64,000 bases of DNA from Salinibacillus aidingensis. GTDB taxonomy: Bacteria; Bacillota; Bacilli; Bacillales; Alkalibacillaceae. Shown here in pieces: positions 41,920 through 50,343 of the stretch. A program made the translations under genes and the position numbers. The stretch covers positions 218,482 through 282,481 of the forward strand of contig NZ_BAAADO010000005.1 in assembly GCF_039522525.1 (NCBI RefSeq), in the 5' to 3' direction. The first letter of the stretch is position 1; every line of letters begins with the position of its first letter. The notes below the pieces were generated by a model, which was not told the DNA's origin, searched no databases, and saw only the letters and a program-made list of their open reading frames with translations.

Positions 41920-43212
41920 TCAGACAGCCATTTTTTCAAATGCATGGTCAGCAGCTTCCAACGTCTCTTCAATATCTTCATCTGTATGGGCAATGGTGAG
42001 GAACCAGGCCTCAAATTTGGATGGAGCTAAGTTAATGCCCTGCTCCAGCATCAGCTTGAAGAATGTTCCGAACTGATCCTGGTTTGTTGCTTCTGCTTGA
42101 TCGTAATTCTCAACCTTTTCATCCGTGAAGAAAACGGTAAGAGCACCTTTTAATCGATTAATGGTAATCTGTATGCCATGTTTTTCTGCCTGTTCAAGCA
42201 GCCCATGTTCAAGTTTTTCTCCTAATCGATCTAATTTTTCATAAACACCTTCTTCTTGAAGAACCTCAAGGCAGGCAATTCCGGAAGCCATAGATGCCGG
42301 GTTTCCGGCCATCGTACCGGCCTGATATGCGGGTCCCAGAGGTGCCACTTGTTCCATAATATCTACACGGCCACCATAGGCTCCAATAGGAAGACCGCCG
42401 CCAATGATTTTTCCTAAAGCGGTCATGTCCGGTTCAACGTTTAACAACTGCTGAGCGCTTCCGTATGTAAAGCGGAATCCTGTAATGACCTCATCAAAAA
42501 TAAGCAGGGCGCCAGCATTATGGGTTAATTCTTTCACTTCTTCCAGGAAGCCTTCTTTTGGCTCAACGATTCCGAAGTTACCGACAATCGGCTCTGCCAG
42601 GACAGCCGCTACCTGATCGCCCCATTTTTCCAAGGCCTCTTTGAAGGGCTCAATATCATTAAATGGAACCGTGATTACGTCTTCAGCGATGGAAGCAGGA
42701 ATCCCGGCTGAATCCGGTGTACCCAAAGTTGACGGTCCGGAGCCTGCCGCAACCAGCACTAAATCAGAATGGCCGTGATAGGAGCCGGCAAACTTAATGA
42801 TCTTATTACGGTTTGTATAGGCACGGGCGACACGGATGGTTGTCATAACAGCCTCTGTTCCTGAGTTTACAAATCGCACCTTCTCCATTGATGGAATAGC
42901 CTCTTTCAGCATTTTGGCAAATTTATTTTCCAAGGCGGTTGGAGTACCATATAAAACGCCGTTGTGCGCTGCGTCCGTAATGGCTTCAGCAATATGCGGA
43001 TGTCCGTGACCAGTGATGATCGGACCATAGGCACCTAAGTAATCAATATACTTATTGCCATCCACATCCCAGAAATGTGCCCCCTTTGCTTTCTCCATAA
43101 AGATTGGTGTACCACCACCAACCCCTTTATACGCACGGGAAGGAGAATTCACTCCCCCAACAATATGTTCTTTCGCTTCTTTATATAACTTCTCGGAATT
43201 TGTTATATCCAT
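41920..43212 (-). CDS. gsaB: Glutamate-1-semialdehyde 2,1-aminomutase
   Basis: 430 residues from the ATG at 43212 behind GGGAGG. This PLP enzyme makes 5-aminolevulinate from glutamate-1-semialdehyde in tetrapyrrole synthesis. Conserved features: VGGVNSPSRAYKGVGGGTP, NSGTEAVMTTIRVARA, GSYHGHSD, IFDEVITGFR, and the PLP-binding Lys in TALGKIIGGGLPIGAYGG. Bacillus has two paralogues, hemL in the hem operon and gsaB here; the neighbourhood (ygaE upstream, bcp and perR downstream in B. subtilis) identifies gsaB. Confidence 0.93.
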   Translation of the reverse strand: MDITNSEKLYKEAKEHIVGGVNSPSRAYKGVGGGTPIFMEKAKGAHFWDVDGNKYIDYLGAYGPIITGHGHPHIAEAITDAAHNGVLYGTPTALENKFAKMLKEAIPSMEKVRFVNSGTEAVMTTIRVARAYTNRNKIIKFAGSYHGHSDLVLVAAGSGPSTLGTPDSAGIPASIAEDVITVPFNDIEPFKEALEKWGDQVAAVLAEPIVGNFGIVEPKEGFLEEVKELTHNAGALLIFDEVITGFRFTYGSAQQLLNVEPDMTALGKIIGGGLPIGAYGGRVDIMEQVAPLGPAYQAGTMAGNPASMASGIACLEVLQEEGVYEKLDRLGEKLEHGLLEQAEKHGIQITINRLKGALTVFFTDEKVENYDQAEATNQDQFGTFFKLMLEQGINLAPSKFEAWFLTIAHTDEDIEETLEAADHAFEKMAV

Positions 43213-43266
43213 ACAAATACCTCCCATTTCGAAAATCCTCTATTATTGTAGCACAAACAGAATTTT

Positions 43267-43325
43267 GGGACTGTCCCCACATGCTTTAAAGCATGTGGGG
43301 ACTGTCCCGCTCCGCTTTAAAGCAC
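43267..43325. repeat. Family 1 palindromic repeat, head-to-head pair (copy f)
   Basis: GGGACTGTCCCCACATGC, TTTAAA, GCATGTGGGGACTGTCCC is an almost perfect 42-nt palindrome (43267-43308), followed by an extra GCTTTAAAGC. It lies upstream of gsaB, divergent from the sigma factor gene. Confidence 0.88.
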
Positions 43326-43349
43326 AAAAGTATTTGTACCTGGAGGAAA

Positions 43350-43484
43350 TATCACGTATTAACTGGCCGTTTATCCCCAACAAGACTAAGTGGGGGATAA
43401 ACGGCCAGTAAATTCCTGATAAGTTCAACTAACCATCAGTGGGGGATGGAGAAAACCCCCACTGATGGTTAGTTGAACTTTATA
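43350..43484 (+). repeat. Family 2 repeat, long two-hairpin form (copy 2e)
   Basis: Perfect hairpin 1 (ACTGGCCGTTTATCCCC/GGGGATAAACGGCCAGT) and perfect hairpin 2 (25-bp arms around GGATGGAGAAAA). The last base of the element is about 65 nt before the sigma-factor start. Confidence 0.92.
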
Positions 43485-43553
43485 GTAAACTATATATAAT
43501 GGGAACCTTTTCGTATAAAATGGAGTCTTAGAGATAAAGAAGGAGGGGGAAAT

Positions 43554-44084
43554 GTGTCTGATGAGAAAGATGTGGCCCTGGCTCAGGATGGGGATAAAGA
43601 GGCCTTTAGCCGTCTGATTAAACGACATCGGCATTCCATGTATCGGGTTGCAAAAGGGATTTTAAAAGCAGATGCCGATTGTGCAGATGCCATTCAGGAA
43701 TCGATTATAAAAAGCTATCAATCTATACGTCAGGTCAAAAACGCAAAATCTTTTAAATCCTGGCTGATGCGCATTGTCGTGAACCAGTGCTATGACATGA
43801 TAAAAAAGCAAAAACGGGTCGTACCTATGGAATCCGTTGAATCCGTCCATCATCATCAAGAAGCAGGTCCAGCCTATGATTTATATGATGAGCTACAACA
43901 GTTAAAAAGCAATTATAGAATTGTGATTATGCTTTATTATTATGAGCAGTATTCTATTGAAGAAATTTCTAAGATTTTACGAATCAGGAAAGGCACGGTG
44001 AAATCCCGTTTAAACCGCGGGCGTCGAAAGCTTACAGAAATCATAAACCTGAACGAACTGGAAAGGGGGAATGAAAGTGGATGA
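43554..44084 (+). CDS. ECF-type RNA polymerase sigma factor
   Basis: 176 residues from GTG behind AAGGAGGGGGAAAT. Region 2 (about 18-85) includes FSRLIKRHRHSMYRVAKGIL, ADCADAIQESIIKSYQ and FKSWLMRIVVNQCYDMIKK; region 4 (about 115-168) includes YRIVIMLYYYEQYSIEEISK and ILRIRKGTVKSRLNRGRRKL. It belongs to the SigV/SigW-like ECF group. It overlaps its likely anti-sigma factor gene by 14 nt. ECF factors usually activate their own promoter; GGGAACC at 43501 could be the -35 of such a promoter, but the -10 is not convincing. Confidence 0.92.
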   Translation: MSDEKDVALAQDGDKEAFSRLIKRHRHSMYRVAKGILKADADCADAIQESIIKSYQSIRQVKNAKSFKSWLMRIVVNQCYDMIKKQKRVVPMESVESVHHHQEAGPAYDLYDELQQLKSNYRIVIMLYYYEQYSIEEISKILRIRKGTVKSRLNRGRRKLTEIINLNELERGNESG

Positions 44085-45102
44085 CAAAAAGCTGGATCAG
44101 TTGCTTAGAGAACACGCTGAAAGAGTAGAGGAGGAATTACCTTATAGTGTTGAGAAAAGAATCGATCAGACTCTGGAAGACCTCCCTGATTCAGTGCCAG
44201 ACAAACAACGGGGGTTTTGGTCAGCGTGGATGAGGTATGTATTAACGGGGATTGCAAGCGTGATTTTTGTGGTAATAGCCTTGTCTTATTATCAAATATC
44301 AAATACACCAGTTGATAAGACAGCCAATCCTGATGAATCCTCTCAAAAATTTGATAAGACGTTTAGTCATGAGGAGCCTCCTTTTGAACATGAAGAACTG
44401 ACCGAACAAATGGAAGATCTATTAGCAAAACAATATCCAATTGATGTGACAAATCTTGAAATTACCTTTGCCTTTCCTGTACAGAATCGATGGCTTGTCA
44501 TGACAAATTTTACAGAAGAAGCACTTTTAACAGAAGTAACTGCTTTATTTGAAGTCAAGCGTTCTCAGCAAGATACCGACGTTAATTTTTTGACAGTAAA
44601 TAACAAAGTTGATGCCCACTGGTATAATGAAGACCATTATGTAGGGTTCGGGTCGATAAACAGCTTAAACCGGTTCATTGAAAAGGTAAGAATAAAAACA
44701 GAGAATCATAAGTTTATCAGTAATATTCATAATAAAAACTATATGTATGTAAGTGCAGAAAAACCGGAAAAAGTAGAGTTCTTAACCTCTGAGGGAACAG
44801 TTATCAGGACGTTAGAAACCTTTAACTTTGATGAGCAGTATCCTTTAATTGCCCAAGTAGAAGGACAATATGGATTGTTGGTTGTAGGAAATGATCAAGT
44901 AGTAATTTCAGAGTTTCTGGATAAACACGGGATTCGGAATGTGAGCAATTATTCCGTCATGAATTCCCTGAAATCTGCAAATGACAGATTTACCTTTCTG
45001 AATTCAGAAAAAGCCCCGGTCTATGTCGTCTTTGATGACAAAGAAATGGTATATAAAACCCATAACCGAAATGATCTAATAAAATTTTTAAAGGAAAACT
45101 AA
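44071..45102 (+). CDS. Membrane anti-sigma factor-like protein
   Basis: 343 residues. A cytoplasmic N-terminal segment (about 1-50, LDQLLREHAERVEEELPYSV) is followed by one transmembrane helix (about 53-73) and a large extracytoplasmic domain (about 75-343) without a recognised fold. The N-terminal part is where sigma binding is expected. Overlap with the sigma gene and single-pass topology are the main evidence. The signal sensed is unknown. The gene ends just before repeat copy g. Confidence 0.75.
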   Translation: MKVDDKKLDQLLREHAERVEEELPYSVEKRIDQTLEDLPDSVPDKQRGFWSAWMRYVLTGIASVIFVVIALSYYQISNTPVDKTANPDESSQKFDKTFSHEEPPFEHEELTEQMEDLLAKQYPIDVTNLEITFAFPVQNRWLVMTNFTEEALLTEVTALFEVKRSQQDTDVNFLTVNNKVDAHWYNEDHYVGFGSINSLNRFIEKVRIKTENHKFISNIHNKNYMYVSAEKPEKVEFLTSEGTVIRTLETFNFDEQYPLIAQVEGQYGLLVVGNDQVVISEFLDKHGIRNVSNYSVMNSLKSANDRFTFLNSEKAPVYVVFDDKEMVYKTHNRNDLIKFLKEN

Positions 45103-45109
45103 CTGCGTC

Positions 45110-45144
45110 GGGACTGTCCCCAACTCTTTTAAAGCGCTAAAGCG
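45110..45144. repeat. Family 1 palindromic repeat, copy g
   Basis: GGGACTGTCCCC, then CTTTTAAAGCGCTAAAGCG. Divergent copy between the anti-sigma gene and the trp leader promoter. Confidence 0.75.
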
Positions 45145-45157
45145 ATAAAATTTCTTA

Positions 45158-45186
45158 TTGACATTTTCTTGTTTGGACACTATCAT
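45158..45186 (+). promoter_or_regulatory. trpE: Promoter of the trp operon
   Basis: TTGACA, 17-nt spacer, TATCAT, about 30-50 nt before the first T-box leader. Confidence 0.8.
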
Positions 45187-45194
45187 AATAATCA

Positions 45195-45490
45195 ATCAAT
45201 TCGAACAACGGAAATATTCGGCGTTGATGAAGAGGAGTAGCTTTTGTTGAAGCTTCAGAGAGCTGGTGGCCGCTGCGAACCAGTGCGGAGACATAAGTGA
45301 ATGGACTTCTGAGCCTCCAAACCGAACTCCGACGTGTGGATAGTAGGCTTTGGCGAAGATCTCATCGTTACAGGAGATAGGCATTGAAGCAGTATTTTGC
45401 GTAGATGCTGATAGAGTGAATTGCTGATTTGGCAATTAATAAAGGTGGTACCACGGGTTCCTCGTCCTTTTGGATGGGGAACCCTTTTTG
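45195..45490 (+). promoter_or_regulatory. T-box riboswitch 1, tRNA-Trp specific
   Basis: Stem I carries the AGAG-type bulge (GCTTCAGAGAGCTGGTGG) and the specifier loop GTGAATGGACTT with codon TGG (Trp). The T-box sequence AAAGGTGGTACCACGG (45441-45456) precedes a terminator GGGTTCC/GGAACCC (45455-45484) with TTTTT. Uncharged tRNA-Trp would favour the antiterminator. Confidence 0.93.
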
Positions 45491-45539
45491 TATGTTAAGG
45501 GTTTTTCTATACCACGTTTCTAAAAAGTAAATACCTGAA

Positions 45540-45829
45540 ATCATTGAGTAAGAGGAGTAGGCCTATCCGATTCATCCCAGAGAACCGGGGCACGGTGAGA
45601 GCCCGGTATGATAGGATTTGCTGAATGGACTTACGAGAGTCTTCCCGAACGGAAACCGTCAATAAAGTAGGGAAGAACGGCCTTCACCGTTATCCGGATA
45701 GGGTATAGGCAATCCTGTGCCCGAAATGAGCGGGATCCTTAAGACATCACTTAAGGTCCAATGCGAGGTGGCACCGCGGTGAATCGTCCTCCAATTGCAC
45801 AGGTTATATGTGCAGTTGGAGGTTTTTTT
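45540..45829 (+). promoter_or_regulatory. T-box riboswitch 2, tRNA-Trp specific
   Basis: A second complete leader follows: stem I with CCCAGAGAACCGGGGCACGG and TGAGAGCC, specifier loop CTGAATGGACTT with codon TGG (Trp), T-box GCGAGGTGGCACCGCGG (45763-45779) and a 14-bp terminator CCTCCAATTGCACA/TGTGCAGTTGGAGG with seven Ts (45788-45829). It sits 58 nt before trpE. Confidence 0.94.
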
Positions 45830-45886
45830 ATAGTCAAAAGTCATTTGAGCACAGAGTCTTAAGCTGAGAAGAGGAGGTTAGCAGAG

Positions 45887-47308
45887 ATGAGTACACAGGC
45901 AGGGGCCAGTTCAGGCCGGAAGATTCAGGTAAAGATAAGGGAAATTAAAGGTGATACACTTACGCCTATTTCCATATTTCACCGGCTGAAGGGTCCGAAG
46001 AAATTTTTACTGGAAAGCTCCCTTAAGCATGAAGATGCAGGGCGTTTTTCCATGATTGGCTCTGACCCTTATTTATCAATTAAAGGCACAGGTGAAAAAA
46101 GCACGATGCAGCATTTTCATCAGGAGCTTCACACTACACAGGAATATAACGAATCAGCCCTGCGCCTGATCCAGGAGCAGCTGGGCGACATTGAAACTGA
46201 TGCGCCGATTCCCTTCCACGGTGGGGCAGTTGGCTACGCAGGTTATGATACCGTTCGTCAATTTGAACAAATAGGTAAGGTTCCACCTGACAGCCTGAAG
46301 ATGCCGGACATTCATTTTCAGTTTTATGAAAAGGCAGTAGTCATGGATCACAAGCTGCAGAAGGTTTACTTAGTCGTCCTGAATTTATCAGGCGCACAGA
46401 AAGAAGAGGGAATGGAAGCGGAACTTAACGCAATGGAAGAACAGCTGAAGACTCCTTCACAAAATGAATTTCAGACAAAATCCATAAAAACAGGTGATTT
46501 CACAAGCAATGTAACGAAACAGGAATACGAAGAAAAGGTGAAAAGGATTCAGCAGCATATCAGGCAGGGAGACATTTTTCAGGCTGTTTTATCCCAGCGG
46601 CTGCAGGCTGAATTTTATGGAGATGCTTTTTCCTTCTACCGCAAACTCCGAACGGAAAATCCATCGCCCTATATGTTTTACATTGATTTTGAAGATTACC
46701 TGATCCTTGGAGCGTCACCGGAAAGCCTGATCAAAGTTCAACATCAGCAGGCCATCACCAATCCAATTGCCGGCACGAGAAAACGGGGCCGGACCGAAGA
46801 AGAAGATTTAAATTTAGAAAAAGACCTTCTCGCCGATGAGAAAGAGCTGGCAGAGCACCGAATGCTGGTGGATCTCGGACGCAATGACATCGGCAGAGTA
46901 TCTGAAATAGGTTCTGTAGAAGTTTCAAGGTATATGGAGATTGAGCGCTACCAGCATGTGATGCACATCGTCTCAGAGGTCAAGGGGCAGCTAAGACCGG
47001 ATGTCAGCAGTCTGGATGCATTAACGGCATGCCTGCCAGCCGGAACGGTATCCGGGGCACCCAAAATCAGGGCCATGCAGATTTTAAATGACCTGGAACC
47101 GACCAAACGCGGCCCATACTCAGGTGCCGTTGGCTACATCAATGTAAATGGCGACCTTGACCTGGGGCTGGCCATTCGGACGATGATCATCAAAAATCAA
47201 ACGGCGTACGTACAGGCCGGAGCCGGTGTTGTTATGGACTCTGTTCCCAAAAATGAATATGAAGAGACACTGCAGAAAGCGAAGGCGCTGTTGGAGGTGG
47301 AGCGATGA
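45887..47308 (+). CDS. trpE: Anthranilate synthase component I
   Basis: 473 residues, start ATG behind AGAGGAGGTTAGCAG. With TrpG it converts chorismate to anthranilate. The Trp feedback motif LLESS lies near residue 36. Chorismate-binding motifs are clear: FQAVLSQRL, LGASPESLIKV, PIAGTRKRG, DLGRNDIGRV, and the C-terminal SGAPKIRAMQILNDLEP and QAGAGVV. The stop overlaps trpG (ATGA). It is controlled by the two T-box leaders rather than by TRAP binding as in B. subtilis. Confidence 0.97.
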   Translation: MSTQAGASSGRKIQVKIREIKGDTLTPISIFHRLKGPKKFLLESSLKHEDAGRFSMIGSDPYLSIKGTGEKSTMQHFHQELHTTQEYNESALRLIQEQLGDIETDAPIPFHGGAVGYAGYDTVRQFEQIGKVPPDSLKMPDIHFQFYEKAVVMDHKLQKVYLVVLNLSGAQKEEGMEAELNAMEEQLKTPSQNEFQTKSIKTGDFTSNVTKQEYEEKVKRIQQHIRQGDIFQAVLSQRLQAEFYGDAFSFYRKLRTENPSPYMFYIDFEDYLILGASPESLIKVQHQQAITNPIAGTRKRGRTEEEDLNLEKDLLADEKELAEHRMLVDLGRNDIGRVSEIGSVEVSRYMEIERYQHVMHIVSEVKGQLRPDVSSLDALTACLPAGTVSGAPKIRAMQILNDLEPTKRGPYSGAVGYINVNGDLDLGLAIRTMIIKNQTAYVQAGAGVVMDSVPKNEYEETLQKAKALLEVER

Positions 47309-47886
47309 TTCTGTTAATCGATAACTATGATTCCTTTACGTATAACCTGTATCAGTACTTGGGTGAGCACAAAAAGGAGGTCATCGTGCGGCGAAATGAC
47401 CAGATTACCACCGACGACATTCACCAACTACAGCCGGAAGCTATCGTTCTTTCGCCAGGGCCCGGTTACCCGGAGGATGCAGGAAATTGTATCGAAATCA
47501 TTCAGACCTTTTATCAGCAAATTCCGATGCTTGGGATCTGTCTGGGCCACCAGGCGATTGGCTCAGCTTTCGGGGCCATAATCACTCCGGCTCAGCAAAT
47601 GAAACACGGGAAAACTTCATCTCTTAAGCATGAGGGAAAAGGCCTGTTTCAATCGATTACAGTGCCCATCGAAGTGATGCGCTACCACTCTTTGGTCATT
47701 GAAAAACAGACGTTACCGGAACCGTTTGAGGTGATGGCAACAGCCATGGATGATGAAGAGATTATGGCTTTTCAGCATCCGGAATACCCACTTTATGCGC
47801 TGCAATTTCATCCTGAATCGATTGGGACGGAAGCTGGAAAACAGATGCTTCGTAATTTTCTAAGGGAAGTAAAAACAGGTGTTTAG
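47305..47886 (+). CDS. trpG: Anthranilate synthase component II (glutamine amidotransferase)
   Basis: 193 residues, class I glutamine amidotransferase that delivers ammonia to TrpE. Motifs: IDNYDSFTYNLYQYLGE at the start, the nucleophile Cys79 in LGICLGHQAIG and the His-Glu pair in QFHPESIGTEAG. Its place inside the trp operon differs from B. subtilis, where one subunit encoded in the folate operon serves both pathways. It could still serve PabB as well. Confidence 0.95.
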   Translation: MILLIDNYDSFTYNLYQYLGEHKKEVIVRRNDQITTDDIHQLQPEAIVLSPGPGYPEDAGNCIEIIQTFYQQIPMLGICLGHQAIGSAFGAIITPAQQMKHGKTSSLKHEGKGLFQSITVPIEVMRYHSLVIEKQTLPEPFEVMATAMDDEEIMAFQHPEYPLYALQFHPESIGTEAGKQMLRNFLREVKTGV

Positions 47887-47915
47887 AAATTCATTTTTGA
47901 AAGGGGAAATCGAAA

Positions 47916-48947
47916 GTGAAAAGCTATCTTGAAGCGTTAGCCAACGGTGAAAATTTAGGTGTATCCGAAATGAGTGAAGCTGCAGGTCTTCTCTTTGAGG
48001 ACTCTGTTTCAGACAGTGAAATCGCTGCTCTTCTTATGGGGCTGAAAATGAAGGGAGAAACCTCTGAGGAGATCGCTGGATTCGTGGAAGCCCTCCGCCG
48101 CCATGCGCTTACGTTTTCAAAAACCTACCCGGGCATTATTGATAACTGCGGGACCGGCGGGGATGGCTCACACAGCTTTAATATCAGTACCACCTCTGCA
48201 TTTGTCCTGGCAGGAGCAGGTCTTAAAGTTGCGAAACATGGAAATCGCAGTGTCTCCAGTAAAACCGGAAGCGCGGATGTCCTCGATGCACTGGGAGTTG
48301 CGCTTGATTTTACCGTGGAAGAGGTTGATGAGCTTTTGGAGGATAATGGAATCTCCTTCTTATTTGCTCCGCATGTTCATCCAAAAATTAAACGCATTAT
48401 GAAAGTCAGAAAGGATCTGAAAGTGCCTACTGTCTTTAATCTGTTAGGACCACTCATTAATCCTGTTGAGCTTGATACCCAGCTGCTCGGAATCTATCAG
48501 CGGGAAGGACTGGAGATGATGGCCCAGGCGCTTCATCACTTAGGACGTAAACGTGCAGTGGTTTTAAATGGAGCAGGATATATGGATGAAGCCTCTCTGG
48601 CCGGAGAAAATCATGCCATCCTGTTGGCGGATGGAAAGCTCGAGCGGTTTACCTTTCATCCGGAAGAGCTCGGGTTAAACACGTACCCGCTGGAAGCCAT
48701 TAAAGGCGGAAATGCTCATGACAATGCAGAGATTTTACTTCGTGTCCTAAAAGGGGAAAAAGGAGCGCCCTATCAAACAGTGCTGTTAAACAGCAGTCTT
48801 GCGCTCTTAGCCCATGGAACGGCAGCTGATCTGAAAGAGGGTATCGCACTGGCAGAGGAAAGTATTCAGTCAGGTGCAGCTCTTTCCAAACTAAACTACC
48901 TTATTGAATTCAGTCAGAAGCGTAAGAAGGGAGTAAAAGAGGCATGA
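47916..48947 (+). CDS. trpD: Anthranilate phosphoribosyltransferase
   Basis: 343 residues, GTG start behind AAAGGGGAAAT. It transfers phosphoribosyl from PRPP to anthranilate. The PRPP-binding DNCGTGGDGSHSFNISTTSA, KHGNRSVSSKTGSADVLDALG and the anthranilate-site HPKIKRIMKVRKDL are conserved. It overlaps trpC by 4 nt. Confidence 0.97.
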   Translation: MKSYLEALANGENLGVSEMSEAAGLLFEDSVSDSEIAALLMGLKMKGETSEEIAGFVEALRRHALTFSKTYPGIIDNCGTGGDGSHSFNISTTSAFVLAGAGLKVAKHGNRSVSSKTGSADVLDALGVALDFTVEEVDELLEDNGISFLFAPHVHPKIKRIMKVRKDLKVPTVFNLLGPLINPVELDTQLLGIYQREGLEMMAQALHHLGRKRAVVLNGAGYMDEASLAGENHAILLADGKLERFTFHPEELGLNTYPLEAIKGGNAHDNAEILLRVLKGEKGAPYQTVLLNSSLALLAHGTAADLKEGIALAEESIQSGAALSKLNYLIEFSQKRKKGVKEA

Positions 48948-49732
48948 CAACTATACTGGATGATATTTTAAAAGAAAAAGCAAAAGAGGTTCAAAAATTA
49001 AAAGACAGTGGAGCCGTTGAGCCGGCGTCAGATACCACTGTCCATTCGCTATACGATTCCTTTATGAACAGTGATCTTTTAAGTGTGATTGGGGAAGTGA
49101 AACGGGCTTCCCCATCCAAGGGTGATATCGATAACCAGGTCAATCCTGTTGAGCAGGCCAAGGCTTATGTGGAGGCAGGAGCAAAAGCGATATCGGTCTT
49201 AACAGATACCCCGTTTTTTAAAGGGACCATGGATGACCTGGCTCAAATTAGAAAAGCGGTGGACGTCCCGATTTTGTGTAAGGATTTTATTATCGATCCA
49301 ATACAGATAAGGCGGGCAAAGGCACATGGGGCGGATGTCATTTTACTCATTGCCAGTGCACTGCCAAAGAATGAGCTTGTGTCATTATATAACGAAGCCA
49401 GGCGAAACCATTTAGAGGTGCTGTTTGAGGTGCATAATGAAGATGAGTTAACGATTGCGCTTGATATGGATGTGGATATTATAGGGATTAACAACCGGAA
49501 CCTCAAAACCTTTGACGTGAGTCTTGATGTGACAGAGACCTTAGCTGAAAAAATAAGGGCTGAGGAGACGCTGGTCATCAGCGAAAGCGGAATTAAATCA
49601 AAAGGGGATGCAAAACGGGTAACAAGAGCCGGTGCAAAGGGCATCCTTGTAGGAGAGACTTTAATGAAATCTGATAATATCAAAGAAACTCTTGAGGAGC
49701 TGGTCGTTCCATTAGGGAGTGATCAGGGATGA
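48944..49732 (+). CDS. trpC: Indole-3-glycerol phosphate synthase
   Basis: 262 residues, (beta/alpha)8 barrel. Motifs: IGEVKRASPSKGDI with the catalytic Lys, SVLTDTPFFKGTMDDL, PILCKDFIIDPIQI, GINNRNLKTFDV, ISESGIKSKGDA and AKGILVGETLM. It converts CdRP to indole-3-glycerol phosphate. The ATG overlaps the trpD stop and the TGA overlaps trpF. Confidence 0.96.
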   Translation: MTTILDDILKEKAKEVQKLKDSGAVEPASDTTVHSLYDSFMNSDLLSVIGEVKRASPSKGDIDNQVNPVEQAKAYVEAGAKAISVLTDTPFFKGTMDDLAQIRKAVDVPILCKDFIIDPIQIRRAKAHGADVILLIASALPKNELVSLYNEARRNHLEVLFEVHNEDELTIALDMDVDIIGINNRNLKTFDVSLDVTETLAEKIRAEETLVISESGIKSKGDAKRVTRAGAKGILVGETLMKSDNIKETLEELVVPLGSDQG

Positions 49733-50343
49733 AGGTGAAAATCTGTGGTGTGAAGAATATCCACGCTGTAAAGGGCGCAGTGGATGCAGGTGCAGATTTT
49801 ATCGGTCTGATGTTTGCGGAGAGTAAGCGCAGGATTTCCATTGATCAGGCAAAAAAGTTAGCCACCTATATACCGCCACATGTCAAAAAAGTCGGTGTGT
49901 TTGTCAATCCGAATTTGCGTGATGTTTTAGAGGCCGTTCACACAGTAGGCATAGATGCTGTCCAATTACATGGCGATGAATCCCCCGCTTTTTGCAGCGA
50001 AATCCCGATTCCTGTCATTAAAGCCTTTCACATGAACGGAAAAGAAGATATCGAAAAGGCTGGACATTACCGAACCGACTATTATTTATTCGATAGTCCA
50101 GGGGGCAGGTACCGGGGAGGAAGCGGCATGACCTTTGACTGGGAGCTGCTTCAGGATGTGGATATCCCCAGAGAAAAGGTTATTCTTGCTGGAGGACTAC
50201 GACCAGATAATATTCAGGAAGCCATTCATGAAGTGAAACCGGCAATGGTGGATGTCTCCAGTGGTGTCGAGACGAACGGTGAAAAGGATGCGGAAAAAAT
50301 TCAGAGGTTTATAGAAAAGGCAAAAAAGGAGGAGCTTGTATGA
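49729..50343 (+). CDS. trpF: Phosphoribosylanthranilate isomerase
   Basis: 204 residues, TIM barrel. KICGVKN (catalytic Cys), DFIGLMFAESKRRIS, VGVFVNP, VQLHGDE, FDSPGGRYRGGSGMTFDW (catalytic Asp), LAGGLRPDNI and DVSSGVETNGEKD are all present. It is coupled to trpC and trpB by 4-nt overlaps. Confidence 0.96.
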   Translation: MKVKICGVKNIHAVKGAVDAGADFIGLMFAESKRRISIDQAKKLATYIPPHVKKVGVFVNPNLRDVLEAVHTVGIDAVQLHGDESPAFCSEIPIPVIKAFHMNGKEDIEKAGHYRTDYYLFDSPGGRYRGGSGMTFDWELLQDVDIPREKVILAGGLRPDNIQEAIHEVKPAMVDVSSGVETNGEKDAEKIQRFIEKAKKEELV

